This document shows positions 1-7,556 of a DNA stretch of 13,397 nucleotides, in pieces. Each line of letters opens with the position of its first letter. Positions within the stretch are counted from its first letter, which is position 1. The notes beneath the pieces are model-generated. The model was not told the origin of the DNA, ran no database searches, and saw nothing but the letters and a program-made list of their open reading frames with translations. Position numbers and translations under genes: made by a program. This stretch comes from Clostridia bacterium (GTDB lineage Bacteria; Bacillota; Clostridia; Oscillospirales; CAG-272). Location: contig JAFTNI010000182.1 in assembly GCA_017451975.1 (NCBI GenBank), forward strand, positions 1-13,397, read 5' to 3'.

Positions 1-72
1 CTGATTTTTTATCTGCGAATATATCTGGTTATAAATAGGCTCGCCGCTTTTATTGTCTATTAAAATATTCAC
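1..72 (-). CDS. GntR-family transcriptional regulator, N-terminal fragment (YtrA-like)
   Basis: The 24 codons read leftward from a GTG at 70-72 give a peptide beginning (M)NILIDNKSGEPIYNQ and continuing IYSQIKNQ; the gene runs off the left edge. This opening, with the GEPIYxQIxxQIK pattern just before the winged-helix domain, is characteristic of GntR repressors, especially the short YtrA subfamily often found in operons with ABC transporters. GTG is chosen because AGAGGTGA sits a few bases upstream, while the nearby ATG at 75-77 opens a frame that stops after two codons. The consensus promoter and palindrome directly upstream support a real, probably self-regulated gene. The ligand and the rest of the protein lie outside the window. 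Family call confident, subfamily moderately so. Confidence 0.82.
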   Translation of the reverse strand, partial: MNILIDNKSGEPIYNQIYSQIKNQ

Positions 73-90
73 GCCATCACCTCTGTTAAT

Positions 91-115
91 ACTGTATATA
101 CTCATTATATACAGT
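91..115. promoter_or_regulatory. Palindromic operator, probably for the adjacent GntR repressor
   Basis: Two perfect inverted 10-base arms, ACTGTATATA (91-100) and TATATACAGT (106-115), flank a 5-base spacer. The site covers the -10 box and the predicted transcription start, where a bound dimer would block polymerase. A and T rich palindromes of this kind next to the gene are typical of autoregulated YtrA-type repressors. Binding by this particular protein is inferred. Confidence 0.75.
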
Positions 116-132
116 TATATCAGCTTTGTCAA
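104..132 (-). promoter_or_regulatory. Sigma-A promoter of the GntR gene
   Basis: On the minus strand a perfect TTGACA (127-132) and a perfect TATAAT (104-109) are separated by exactly 17 bases. The expected transcription start is near position 97, giving a leader of about 25 nt before the GTG. The -10 element lies inside the palindromic operator. Confidence 0.88.
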
Positions 133-142
133 TAGGAAAAAG

Positions 143-172
143 AAAAAACGGATGCGTTTGCATCCGTTTTTT
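143..172 (-). terminator. Intrinsic terminator of the TPR-protein gene
   Basis: ACGGATGC (148-155) and GCATCCGT (160-167) pair around a 4-base loop. They are flanked by an A-run (143-148) and a T-run (167-172), which form a terminator on the minus strand. It begins 3 bases beyond the stop codon of the TPR gene and separates it from the GntR promoter. Confidence 0.88.
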
Positions 173-175
173 CTG

Positions 176-1240
176 TCAATGTACTATTTCAAAGCTCCAA
201 TGCTCTTTTATCGCATCGGGGCAGGCTTCTATAAGCTTTTTATAGCCCTCCGCAAGGCTTACCGTGTAGAAATCCGCAAGCGAGAGCATGATCTTTTCTT
301 CCCCCGGCTCTATGCAAAGCTCGGGCGTGCGGTTTATAAACGGGAAAGGCTTTGCAAGCGCGGGCTGTATCGCTTCAAAAAATCCGTCTGTTTCGCCGCT
401 TTCTATAAACGCGCGAAGCTTTTCTTCATTTTCGCAGAACCAAGCCCAGAAATTTTCTATTTCTCCCTCTGTGGGCTCTACCGCGTTAAAATGCGCGTGC
501 TTACCCATAAGGATTTCATCTGTCATCTTCTGCGTCTGCGCAAGCAAAACGGGCGCTTCGGTTTTCAGCGCTTCCAAGCAAGCCGCAACCTCTTCTTTTT
601 TGCCCATAGCGGCGTAAAGTATAGCCTTCGTGGCGCTTCTGCCCGGCTGTGTGGGCAAAAGCTCCTCTGCGCGCGCAAGCTCTGCCTCTGCCGCGTCGTA
701 CTTGTGCATCATAGTAAGGCACGAAGCAAAATTTGTGCCTGCGGAAGCAAGAAGCGCATTTTTTGAAGGTGCAACGAAAAATTTCTCGTTTTCGTCGGCA
801 TCAATGCACTGCATCGCTTTAAAATAGTATTCCGCCGCATCGTCGAAAACAGCTTCATTGTGCGCCGCCTTCGCCATTTCAAGGTAAGGAAGGTAAAATT
901 TATGCCCGAATTTCTCTGCCATGACGTAGTGACGGAACATTTCGCCCGTTTCCCCTGCCATCTTGAAGCAAAGCCCCATAAAGAAAAGCCAAGCCGCCTT
1001 ATCTTCGTTTGTCACGCAGGCATCGCCGAGCTTTCCGAGCTTTTTGAAGCCTTGCTTCAGCTTGCCGCCGCTTATTTCGTTAAGAGCCGCAGTGAGGTGA
1101 ACGCGCGCCTGATAATCTTCTTTGAACGCAGGCTCGAGTATCGGCCCGAAGGCGTTCATATGAATCTGCCAGCTTTTTTGAAATTTTGCGCTTTTGAAGC
1201 TTTTTTCTGCCATTTTATCTGCCAAACTTTTCTTTTCCAT
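176..1240 (-). CDS. Tetratricopeptide-repeat protein with a distinct C-terminal domain
   Basis: This 354-residue protein is predicted to be soluble; no signal peptide or membrane segment is visible. Residues about 80-230 form degenerate TPR helix pairs with small residues at the packing positions (about 81-111, 117-147, 162-196 and 202-230), so a protein-binding scaffold is likely. Residues about 258-354 are not TPR: the stretch starts FWAWFCENEEKLRAF and ends with a beta-rich part followed by WSFEIV. The layout resembles an uncharacterised domain seen at the end of other bacterial TPR proteins, with the pattern FWxWF.E.E, an acidic middle, a strand, LxxL...CP and a closing strand; this is by eye only. 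Start ATG follows AAGGGAG with 8 bases between. It is transcribed alone, bounded by terminators on both sides, and no good promoter was found in the 117-base gap upstream. Partner and role unknown. Confidence 0.8.
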   Translation of the reverse strand: MEKKSLADKMAEKSFKSAKFQKSWQIHMNAFGPILEPAFKEDYQARVHLTAALNEISGGKLKQGFKKLGKLGDACVTNEDKAAWLFFMGLCFKMAGETGEMFRHYVMAEKFGHKFYLPYLEMAKAAHNEAVFDDAAEYYFKAMQCIDADENEKFFVAPSKNALLASAGTNFASCLTMMHKYDAAEAELARAEELLPTQPGRSATKAILYAAMGKKEEVAACLEALKTEAPVLLAQTQKMTDEILMGKHAHFNAVEPTEGEIENFWAWFCENEEKLRAFIESGETDGFFEAIQPALAKPFPFINRTPELCIEPGEEKIMLSLADFYTVSLAEGYKKLIEACPDAIKEHWSFEIVH

Positions 1241-1323
1241 AGTTTTGACTCCCTTTAAAAGTATTTCATAAATACAAGACGCAAAAAGTACACGTTTTTT
1301 ATTTACAATTTGTTTACAATTTT

Positions 1324-1350
1324 AAAAAGACGGACAAAATCCGCCTTTTT
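1324..1350 (-). terminator. Intrinsic terminator of the proBAC operon
   Basis: AAAAAGACGGA (1324-1334) and TCCGCCTTTTT (1340-1350) pair around a 5-base loop. The single A-C mismatch seen on the plus strand becomes a G-U wobble in minus-strand RNA, so the hairpin is better in the proC direction. It ends 7 bases beyond the proC stop codon. Confidence 0.82.
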
Positions 1351-1357
1351 AAGTTAA

Positions 1358-2170
1358 TCATTTGCCAAGCTCTTTCGTGCGCTCGTATGCCGCGTCTACC
1401 GCGCCTATTGCAGAAGCGCGGAATCCGCCCTTTTCAAGCGCGTAGCAGCCGGCTATGGTGCTGCCCGCAGGGCTGCAAACGGCGTCCTTAAGCTCCTCGG
1501 GGTGTCTGCCCGTTTCCTTTGCGAGCTTCGCAGCTCCAATAAGAGTTTGTTCGGCAAGCTTCTGCGCCGTGGCGCGGGGCAAGCCGCACTTCACGCCGCC
1601 ATCGGCAAGCGCCTCTATAAACATATAAACGTACGCGGGGCCGCAACCCGAAACAGCCGTGCCCGCATCTATAAGATGCTCGGGAAGCTTTTCAAATTCG
1701 CCCGCCTTTTTCATAAAAGCAAGGAAATTCTTTTCCGCTTTTTCGTCGGCAAAAGCATTTACCGTGTAAAGCACCATGCCCTCGCCAACTTCCACCGCCG
1801 TATTAGGCATTATGCGTATTATCGGCGCATCGAAGCCTATCGTTTCGCATATTCTTTCGGTTTTCACGCCCGCCATCATGCTCACGAGCGTGTAGCCCGT
1901 TCTGTTTTCAATATAAGGCTTTATTTCTGCGAGCATAGCCCCCATAACCTGTGGCTTTACGCCGAGGAAGATAAAATCACATTCCGCCGCGATTTCCGCG
2001 CTTGTAGCCGTACGCGCGCCGATTTCTTCGGCGAGAGCCGCCGCCTTTGCCACGTCTTTATCGGCAAGCATAATGCCCGCACGGCATTTGGTTTTCGCCG
2101 CCGCTTTCGCGAGCGCGCCGCCCATATTGCCTGCGCCGATGAAGCCTACCTTCAAGCTTTCTATTCCCAT
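1358..2170 (-). CDS. proC: Pyrroline-5-carboxylate reductase
   Basis: This enzyme carries out the last step of proline synthesis, the NAD(P)H-dependent reduction of 1-pyrroline-5-carboxylate to L-proline in the cytosol. The 270-residue length is normal for the family. The N-terminal Rossmann nucleotide-binding motif GFIGAGNMG spans residues 9-17. Further family blocks are FLGVKPQ (68-74), RIMPNT (119-124) and SGCGPAY (174-180). The ProC signature region, including ELKDAVCSPAGSTIAG, lies at 226-241 in the dimerisation domain. It is the last gene of the proB-proA-proC operon. Its ribosome site overlaps the proA stop codon (TAAGGAG, then 6 bases to ATG), so translation is probably coupled. A terminator follows. 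Identity is confident. Confidence 0.97.
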   Translation of the reverse strand: MGIESLKVGFIGAGNMGGALAKAAAKTKCRAGIMLADKDVAKAAALAEEIGARTATSAEIAAECDFIFLGVKPQVMGAMLAEIKPYIENRTGYTLVSMMAGVKTERICETIGFDAPIIRIMPNTAVEVGEGMVLYTVNAFADEKAEKNFLAFMKKAGEFEKLPEHLIDAGTAVSGCGPAYVYMFIEALADGGVKCGLPRATAQKLAEQTLIGAAKLAKETGRHPEELKDAVCSPAGSTIAGCYALEKGGFRASAIGAVDAAYERTKELGK

Positions 2171-2180
2171 ATTCTGCTCC

Positions 2181-3437
2181 TTATCTCGTCTGACCGCTGC
2201 CGAGGATTATATATTTGTAGGAAGTGAGCTCCATAAGCCCCATAGGGCCGCGCGCGTGGAGCTTCTGCGTGGAAATGCCCATTTCACAGCCTAGGCCAAA
2301 TTCGCCGCCATCGGTAAAGCGAGTGGAGGCGTTAACGTAAACCGCCGCGCTATCGATAGATTTCATAAAGAGCTCTGCGTTTTCTGCGTTCTCGGTTATA
2401 ATGGCATCGCTATGGTGTGTGGAGTGCGCGGAAATATGCGAAATTGCCTCTTGCACGTTTTCAACCACTTTTACGGCGAGAATATAATCGAGAAATTCCG
2501 TATCGAAATCAGCATCTCCCGCGGGCGTGCCGTCTACCCATTTTGCCGCTTTTTCGCAAAGGCGAAGCTCAACGGGCGTTTTGCCCGATTCTGCGCGCGC
2601 CGTTACTATGCGCGCCTTGAGCATAGGCAGGAATTTTTCCGCCACCTCCGCGTTAACCACAAGCACTTCCTCTGCGTTGCAAACAGAAGGGCGGCTGGTT
2701 TTCGCGTTTTCGATAATGTTGAGCGCCATATCGAGATTTGCGCTTTCGTCAACGTAGATGTGGCAAATGCCCGTGCCCGTCTGAATGCAGGGCACCTTTG
2801 CGTTCTGCACGCAAGCGTTTATAAGCCCTGCGCCGCCGCGGGGTATGAGCATATCAACAAGACCCGTTGCCGTCATAATTTCCGTAGCGCTCGCGCGGCT
2901 CGTATCCTGAATGAGGTTTACCATATCCTCGGGCAAGCCCGCTTTTGCAAGGCCGCGGCGAAGCGCTTTTACAATAGCGTTTGCGGAAAGAAAGGCTTCC
3001 TTGCCGGAGCGAAGCACGCAGGCGTTGGAGCTTTTGAGCGCAAGCGCCGCCGCGTCGCTGGTTACGTTGGGGCGGCTTTCGTAGATGATGGCAACAACGC
3101 CGAAGGGCACGCTCGTTTTTCGAATGGTAAGCCCGCCGGGTGTTTTATATTCGTCGAGCACCTTGCCCACGGGGTCAGGCAAGGAAATAAGCGCGCGAAT
3201 GCCCTCTGCCATACCGAGAATTCGCTTTTCATCGAGCGCAAGACGGTCTATCATAACATCGGAAATTTTGCCCCTTGCATTTTCTTTATCTACGGCATTT
3301 GCCGCAAGAATTGCCGCTGTGTCCTCTACAAGCGCATCTGCCATAGATGCCAAAGCCGCATTTTTTTCCGCTTCCGTAAGAAGCGCCAAGCGCGGGCGTA
3401 CCGCCGCCGCAGCTTCAAGTATTTCTCTTGTCGTCAT
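2181..3437 (-). CDS. proA: Gamma-glutamyl phosphate reductase (glutamate-5-semialdehyde dehydrogenase)
   Basis: ProA reduces the unstable gamma-glutamyl phosphate made by ProB to glutamate-5-semialdehyde, using NADPH; the product cyclises to pyrroline-5-carboxylate for ProC. The protein is 418 residues, the usual size. It has the aldehyde-dehydrogenase-like fold marks: YESRPNVTSDAAALALKSSN (119-138), the catalytic cysteine C253 in SRPSVCNAEE, and the complete family signature at 325-346 containing AISHISAHSTHHSDAI. The C-terminal block with FTDGGEFGLG and ARGPMGL is also typical. It starts one base after the proB stop codon, with its ribosome site (AGAAGGT) inside the end of proB. This suits channelling or at least stoichiometric synthesis of the two enzymes. 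Identity is confident. Confidence 0.98.
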   Translation of the reverse strand: MTTREILEAAAAVRPRLALLTEAEKNAALASMADALVEDTAAILAANAVDKENARGKISDVMIDRLALDEKRILGMAEGIRALISLPDPVGKVLDEYKTPGGLTIRKTSVPFGVVAIIYESRPNVTSDAAALALKSSNACVLRSGKEAFLSANAIVKALRRGLAKAGLPEDMVNLIQDTSRASATEIMTATGLVDMLIPRGGAGLINACVQNAKVPCIQTGTGICHIYVDESANLDMALNIIENAKTSRPSVCNAEEVLVVNAEVAEKFLPMLKARIVTARAESGKTPVELRLCEKAAKWVDGTPAGDADFDTEFLDYILAVKVVENVQEAISHISAHSTHHSDAIITENAENAELFMKSIDSAAVYVNASTRFTDGGEFGLGCEMGISTQKLHARGPMGLMELTSYKYIILGSGQTR

Positions 3438-3438
3438 A

Positions 3439-4212
3439 TTATTTTACCTTCTTCCCCAAAAATCTTGTGCCTATACTTCCGCCCTCTGCAAGCGTATAGA
3501 GCGCGGCGAGGTTTTTGCCGATTGTTATAACCATATCCGTGCCAACCTCCGTGCATATTTCTGCCGCGTGGAGCTTCGTTACCATACCGCCCGTGCCGAG
3601 GTCAGAGCCGCTGCCCTGCGCCAAGCCGAAAATTTCGGGCGTGATTTCTTCTACAACGGGTATAAGCTTCGCTTCGGGGTCCTTATGCGGGTCTGCCGTA
3701 TAAAGCCCGTCTATATCGGAAAGAAGCACGAGCAGGTCTGCGCGTATGCTGGAAGCAACTATTGCAGAAAGCGTATCGTTATCGCCTATAAGAATTTCCG
3801 AGGTGGAAACGGTATCGTTTTCGTTTACAATCGGAATAACGCCAAGCTCGAGCATACGTGTGATAGTATTGTTGAAGTTGGTGTGGCGTTCCTCGTTCTG
3901 TACGTCGGAGTTGTTGAGCAGTATCTGACCAACCGTGTGGTTATATTCGGAAAACTGCTTATCGTAAGTATACATAAGCTCGCACTGACCAACGGCGGCG
4001 GCAGCCTGCTTCGTGGGCAGGTCCTTCGGGCGCGAGGTGAGCATAAGCTTGCCCGTGCCCATGCCAATAGCGCCGGAGGAAACTATAACTATTTCATGTC
4101 CCGCGTTTTTGAGGTCGCTGAGCGTTTTGCAAAGCTCTTCCACAAGGCGGATATTGAGCCTGTACGTGGTGTAAGCCAAGGTTGATGTTCCTATTTTAAC
4201 TACAATTCTCAT
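3439..4212 (-). CDS. proB: Glutamate 5-kinase, short form without PUA domain
   Basis: ProB commits glutamate to proline by ATP-dependent phosphorylation of the gamma-carboxylate. Amino-acid-kinase fold motifs are in order: VVKIGTSTL (4-12), IVSSGAI (43-49), PIVNENDTV (127-135), GDNDTLSA (143-150), LLSDIDGLYTADP (163-175) and the glutamate 5-kinase signature GTGGMVTKLHAA (206-217). At 257 residues it consists of the kinase domain only. The C-terminal PUA domain of the roughly 367-residue E. coli type is missing, which is a natural short variant rather than a truncation: the ending is clean and proA follows one base later. Proline feedback inhibition is known to reside in the kinase domain, so it may be kept. 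Start ATG follows AAAGGAA by about 9 bases. First gene of proBAC. Confidence 0.97.
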   Translation of the reverse strand: MRIVVKIGTSTLAYTTYRLNIRLVEELCKTLSDLKNAGHEIVIVSSGAIGMGTGKLMLTSRPKDLPTKQAAAAVGQCELMYTYDKQFSEYNHTVGQILLNNSDVQNEERHTNFNNTITRMLELGVIPIVNENDTVSTSEILIGDNDTLSAIVASSIRADLLVLLSDIDGLYTADPHKDPEAKLIPVVEEITPEIFGLAQGSGSDLGTGGMVTKLHAAEICTEVGTDMVITIGKNLAALYTLAEGGSIGTRFLGKKVK

Positions 4213-4259
4213 TTTTATATATTCCTTTAAAAAAGTGTATTTTGCTTTGATAATATATT

Positions 4260-4288
4260 ATAATAGCACAATGCCCGCGCTTTTTCAA
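4260..4288 (-). promoter_or_regulatory. Promoter of proBAC
   Basis: On the minus strand TTGAAA (4283-4288) and TATTAT (4260-4265) are 17 bases apart. A TG one base upstream of the -10 makes it an extended -10 promoter. The predicted start near 4253 leaves a leader of about 40 nt, too short for a T-box or other large riboswitch. Confidence 0.75.
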
Positions 4289-4330
4289 TAGAAAAGCATC
4301 AAAAAATCAGAGAATAGAAATTTACTTTAC

Positions 4331-4366
4331 AAAAAATAGCCGCGGCTTGCGCCGCGGCTATTTTTT
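4331..4366 (-). terminator. Strong intrinsic terminator of the TIR-LRR gene
   Basis: A perfect 16-bp stem (4331-4346 with 4351-4366) has a GC-rich core AGCCGCGGC, a 4-base TTGC loop and A/T runs on both sides. It begins one base after the stop codon of the large gene and insulates the proBAC promoter 40 bases further on. Its sequence would work in either direction. Confidence 0.93.
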
Positions 4367-4367
4367 A

Positions 4368-7300
4368 TTATTTTGAATTATAATGTATTTTTGCTTTTCC
4401 GAAAAGGCTTGTGAGCTTTGCGTTGCCCTTGCCTATAGATATTCTTGCCCACTCCGATTTCGAGCCTTCGTAGTAGATATCATTCAAATTGTTGCAAATG
4501 TTGAAGGCTTCCTCACCTATCACCGTCACACTGCGCGGGATTCTTATGCTCGTAAGGCTTTTGCAAACCTCAAAAGCATATGCGCCTATCGATGTTATAC
4601 CGCTCGGAGGATTTACGATTGCGAGGCTCTTGCACCAAGAAAATACACTGCTGTCAATTTGGGTTAAACCGTCCGGCAGCTCTATACTTGCAAGGTTAGT
4701 GCAATAACAGAAGGCGCACTTGCCTATCTCGCTTACTCCGCTTGGTATTTCTATGCTCGCAAGGTTATTGCAATTATAGAAGGCATACTCACCTATTGAA
4801 GTAACATTTTTAGGGATTGTTATGCTCGCAAGGCTTGAGCAGCCGTCGAAGATATGCGCGCTTATCGCAGTTATGCCGCTTGGAAGCTTTATGTTTTCAA
4901 GGCTTGTGCAATAAGTAAAAGCTTTTTCCCCTATCTCGGTCACGCTGCCGGGAATTTCTATGCTCGTAAGACTCATGCAATAGCCCAGGGCTTCGCCCGC
5001 AATCGTAGTTACGCTGCCGGGAATTTCTATGCTTTTAAGGCTTCTGCAATCATAGAAAGCAAAGCGCTCTATAGCGGTCACGCTCTCAGGCAATGCCACG
5101 CTTATAATATCGTCTTTGTGCCCGTAGTAAGCCCTTTCCTTTATCTTCGTTATGCCGTATTCAAGCACTTCCACTCTGCCGTCACTGTAAACTATTTTTC
5201 CATCTTTTCCTGCGGCTGCTTTCGCGCTGACAGCTGAAGTTCCGCCCGCAGAAGCTTTTTCGTCGCCTTCAAAATGCACAGTCGCTTTTTTCAGCGGTTC
5301 GTTTTCTTCGCCTACAGATATTTTCTTCCACTGCGCTTGCGTGCCGCCGTAGTAGATGTCTTTTATATTATGGCATCCATAAAAGCTTCTGTTACCGATA
5401 GAAGTCACACTGCTCGGGATAGTTATGCTTTTCAGGCTTTCGCAGCCCTTGAATGCATACTGACCGATAGAAGTTAAACCTTGCGGTATTACTATGCTTT
5501 TTAAGTTATCGCAACTTGCAAAAGCCATATTGCCAATAGATTTTACACCCTCAGGCAATACAATGCTTACAATATCCGTGTAACCCACGAACACATTCTC
5601 TGGTATCTCGGTTGTACCGTATTCCAGAACCTCGGTTCTGCCGTCGCTGTAAACTATTATACCGTCTTTAGTGTCGGGTGCTTGCGCGCTTGCAGCCGAA
5701 GTTCCGCCCGCAGAAGCTTTTTCGTCGCCTTCAAAATGCACCTTCGCTCTTTTCAGCGGCCCGTTTTCTTTGCCTACAGATATTTTCTTCCACTGCGCTT
5801 GCGTGCCGCCGAAATAAACGTCTGCCAGGCTTTCACAATAATTGAACGCTTCGTTATCAATCGCGGTTACACTGCTCGGTATTGTTATGCTTGCCAGCTT
5901 ACTGCAATACCAAAAAGCGCTTTCGCTGATCTTTTTCACACCGTTCGGTATAGTAATATCCGTAATACTGCAACCCGAAAAAGCTCCGCTGCCAATCGAC
6001 GTTAAGCCGCTTGAAAGCGTGATGCTTGCAAGGTTACTGCACTCGTAAAAGGCATCGTATTCAATAGAAGTTACGCTGTTCGGCAAAATAACGCTTACAA
6101 TATCCTTGTTCTCGTAGTAAGCTTCTTCCGCTATTTCGGTCATACCGTATTTGAGCACTTCTACTCTGCCGTCCCCGTAAACGATCTCGCCGTCATGCTT
6201 CGGGTCAATATGCACGCTCAGCAAAAGCTCCTCTGCGTTCTCGGTTTCAAAATTAACAGTTGCGTTTTCAATAGCATCGTTACCCAACAGACTTAAGCTT
6301 ATCTGCCTCCACTCATCCTCTGTGCCGCCGTAGTAGATATTTTCAAGGCTATCGCACTTATCGAAAGCCCACTCGCCGATTACCGTTAAACTGCTCGGGA
6401 GCATTATGCCCGCAAGGCTCGTGCAAGAATCAAAAGCACCTGCGCCGATTACAGTAACGCTGCTTGGCAAAATAACGCTTACGATATTGTCTTTTTCACA
6501 GTAAGCTTGCTCTGCTATCTCGGTTATGCCGTATTTCAGAACCTCGGTTCTGCCGCTGCTATACAATATCTTGCCGTCTTTTTTCTGTGATTGCGCGGTT
6601 TCCACGGCGAAGTGCACCTTCGCCTCCGTAAGGCGCGTATTGCCCGCGCCGACGGTTATTTTCTTCCACTCGGCTTCAGAGCCGCCAAAATGTATGTTCT
6701 TCAGCGCCGCGCAACCGCCGAAGGCTTTATCTTCAATAGCCGTTACACTGCGCGGTATGCTTATTTTGCCAAGCCTGCCGCAGTTCCAGAAAGCGCCCGC
6801 GCCAATGCTTGCCACGCCCTCGGGCAAGGTAATTTCCGTAATCTGTCGGCACTCCTCGAAAGCCCAGCCCTCAATAGCAGTCGCACCGCTCGGGAGCGTG
6901 AGCCCCGCAAGGCTTCCGCACTTGGAGAAAAGCGCGTTGCCGATAGATGACGTTATATTTTCGGGCATAGTAACGCCCGTAAGGCTCGTGCAGCCCGTGA
7001 AAACACCTTTGCCGATGTTTGCCACGCTACCGGGTATAGCAATGCTTGCAAGGCTTTTACAGCCGTAGAACGCCTGGTCCTCTATAAACTTAACTCCGTT
7101 TGCTATTTGCACGTCGGCAAGCTCTGCGCAGTTCCAGAAAGCCGCCGCCCCAATGCTCGCCGTACTTTCGGAAATGCTGGCAAAGCGGAGCGCACGGCAT
7201 TCCTGGAATGCCGCCCTGCCAATAGTTTTAACTCCGTTCGGCACGCTTACCTCGGAAAGACCGCAACCCATAAAAGCGCCCATGCCTATATCGGTCACGC

Positions 7301-7556
7301 TTGCGGGTATAGCTATGCTTTTCAGGCTTTCGCAGCCCTTGAACGCATACATACCGATGTTCGCCACGCCAAGCGGCATGCTAACGCTTTCAAGCGCGGA
7401 GCAGCCCGCAAAGGCTTCGCTGTTTATTTTCTTTACGCTCTTGGGCAAAATAATACTTACAATTTCCGTGTTTCCCGAAAACGTGCCCGAATTTATTTCC
7501 GTAATGCCGCTTGAAATGGTTTCTTCCCTGCCGTTTTTGTAAATCACCTTGCCGTC
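4368..7556 (-). repeat. Five head-to-tail LRR supermodules inside the TIR-LRR gene
   Basis: The C-terminal 1062 residues divide into five units. Each opens with a header like DGKIVYSDGR followed by EVL.YGITEI, continues with 23-residue leucine-rich repeats, and closes with a cap like IYYGGT...W..IS.G...L..A.VHF. Units begin at residues 346, 672, 800, 976 and 1130 (plus-strand ends 7556, 6578, 6194, 5666 and 5204). They hold 11, 2, 4, 3 and 9 repeats respectively. Header and cap are conserved while the repeat number varies, which points to growth by whole-unit duplication plus gain and loss of single repeats. Confidence 0.85.

Noticed and set aside
1261..1275. Short palindrome GTATTT-CAT-AAATAC upstream of the TPR gene as an operator
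   Set aside because: The arms are only 6 A/T-rich bases and no convincing promoter overlaps them; it could arise by chance.
2412..3530. Long open frame on the plus strand opposite proA
   Set aside because: It is antisense to a clear proA, has no ribosome site and encodes a low-complexity cysteine/arginine-rich product typical of a shadow frame.
3439..4212. proB as a truncated or frameshifted gene
   Set aside because: All kinase motifs are present and the end is clean and coupled to proA; short kinase-only ProB proteins are a known natural form.
4213..4330. T-box or other riboswitch ahead of proB
   Set aside because: The promoter lies only about 50 bases from the start codon and no conserved T-box core is visible.
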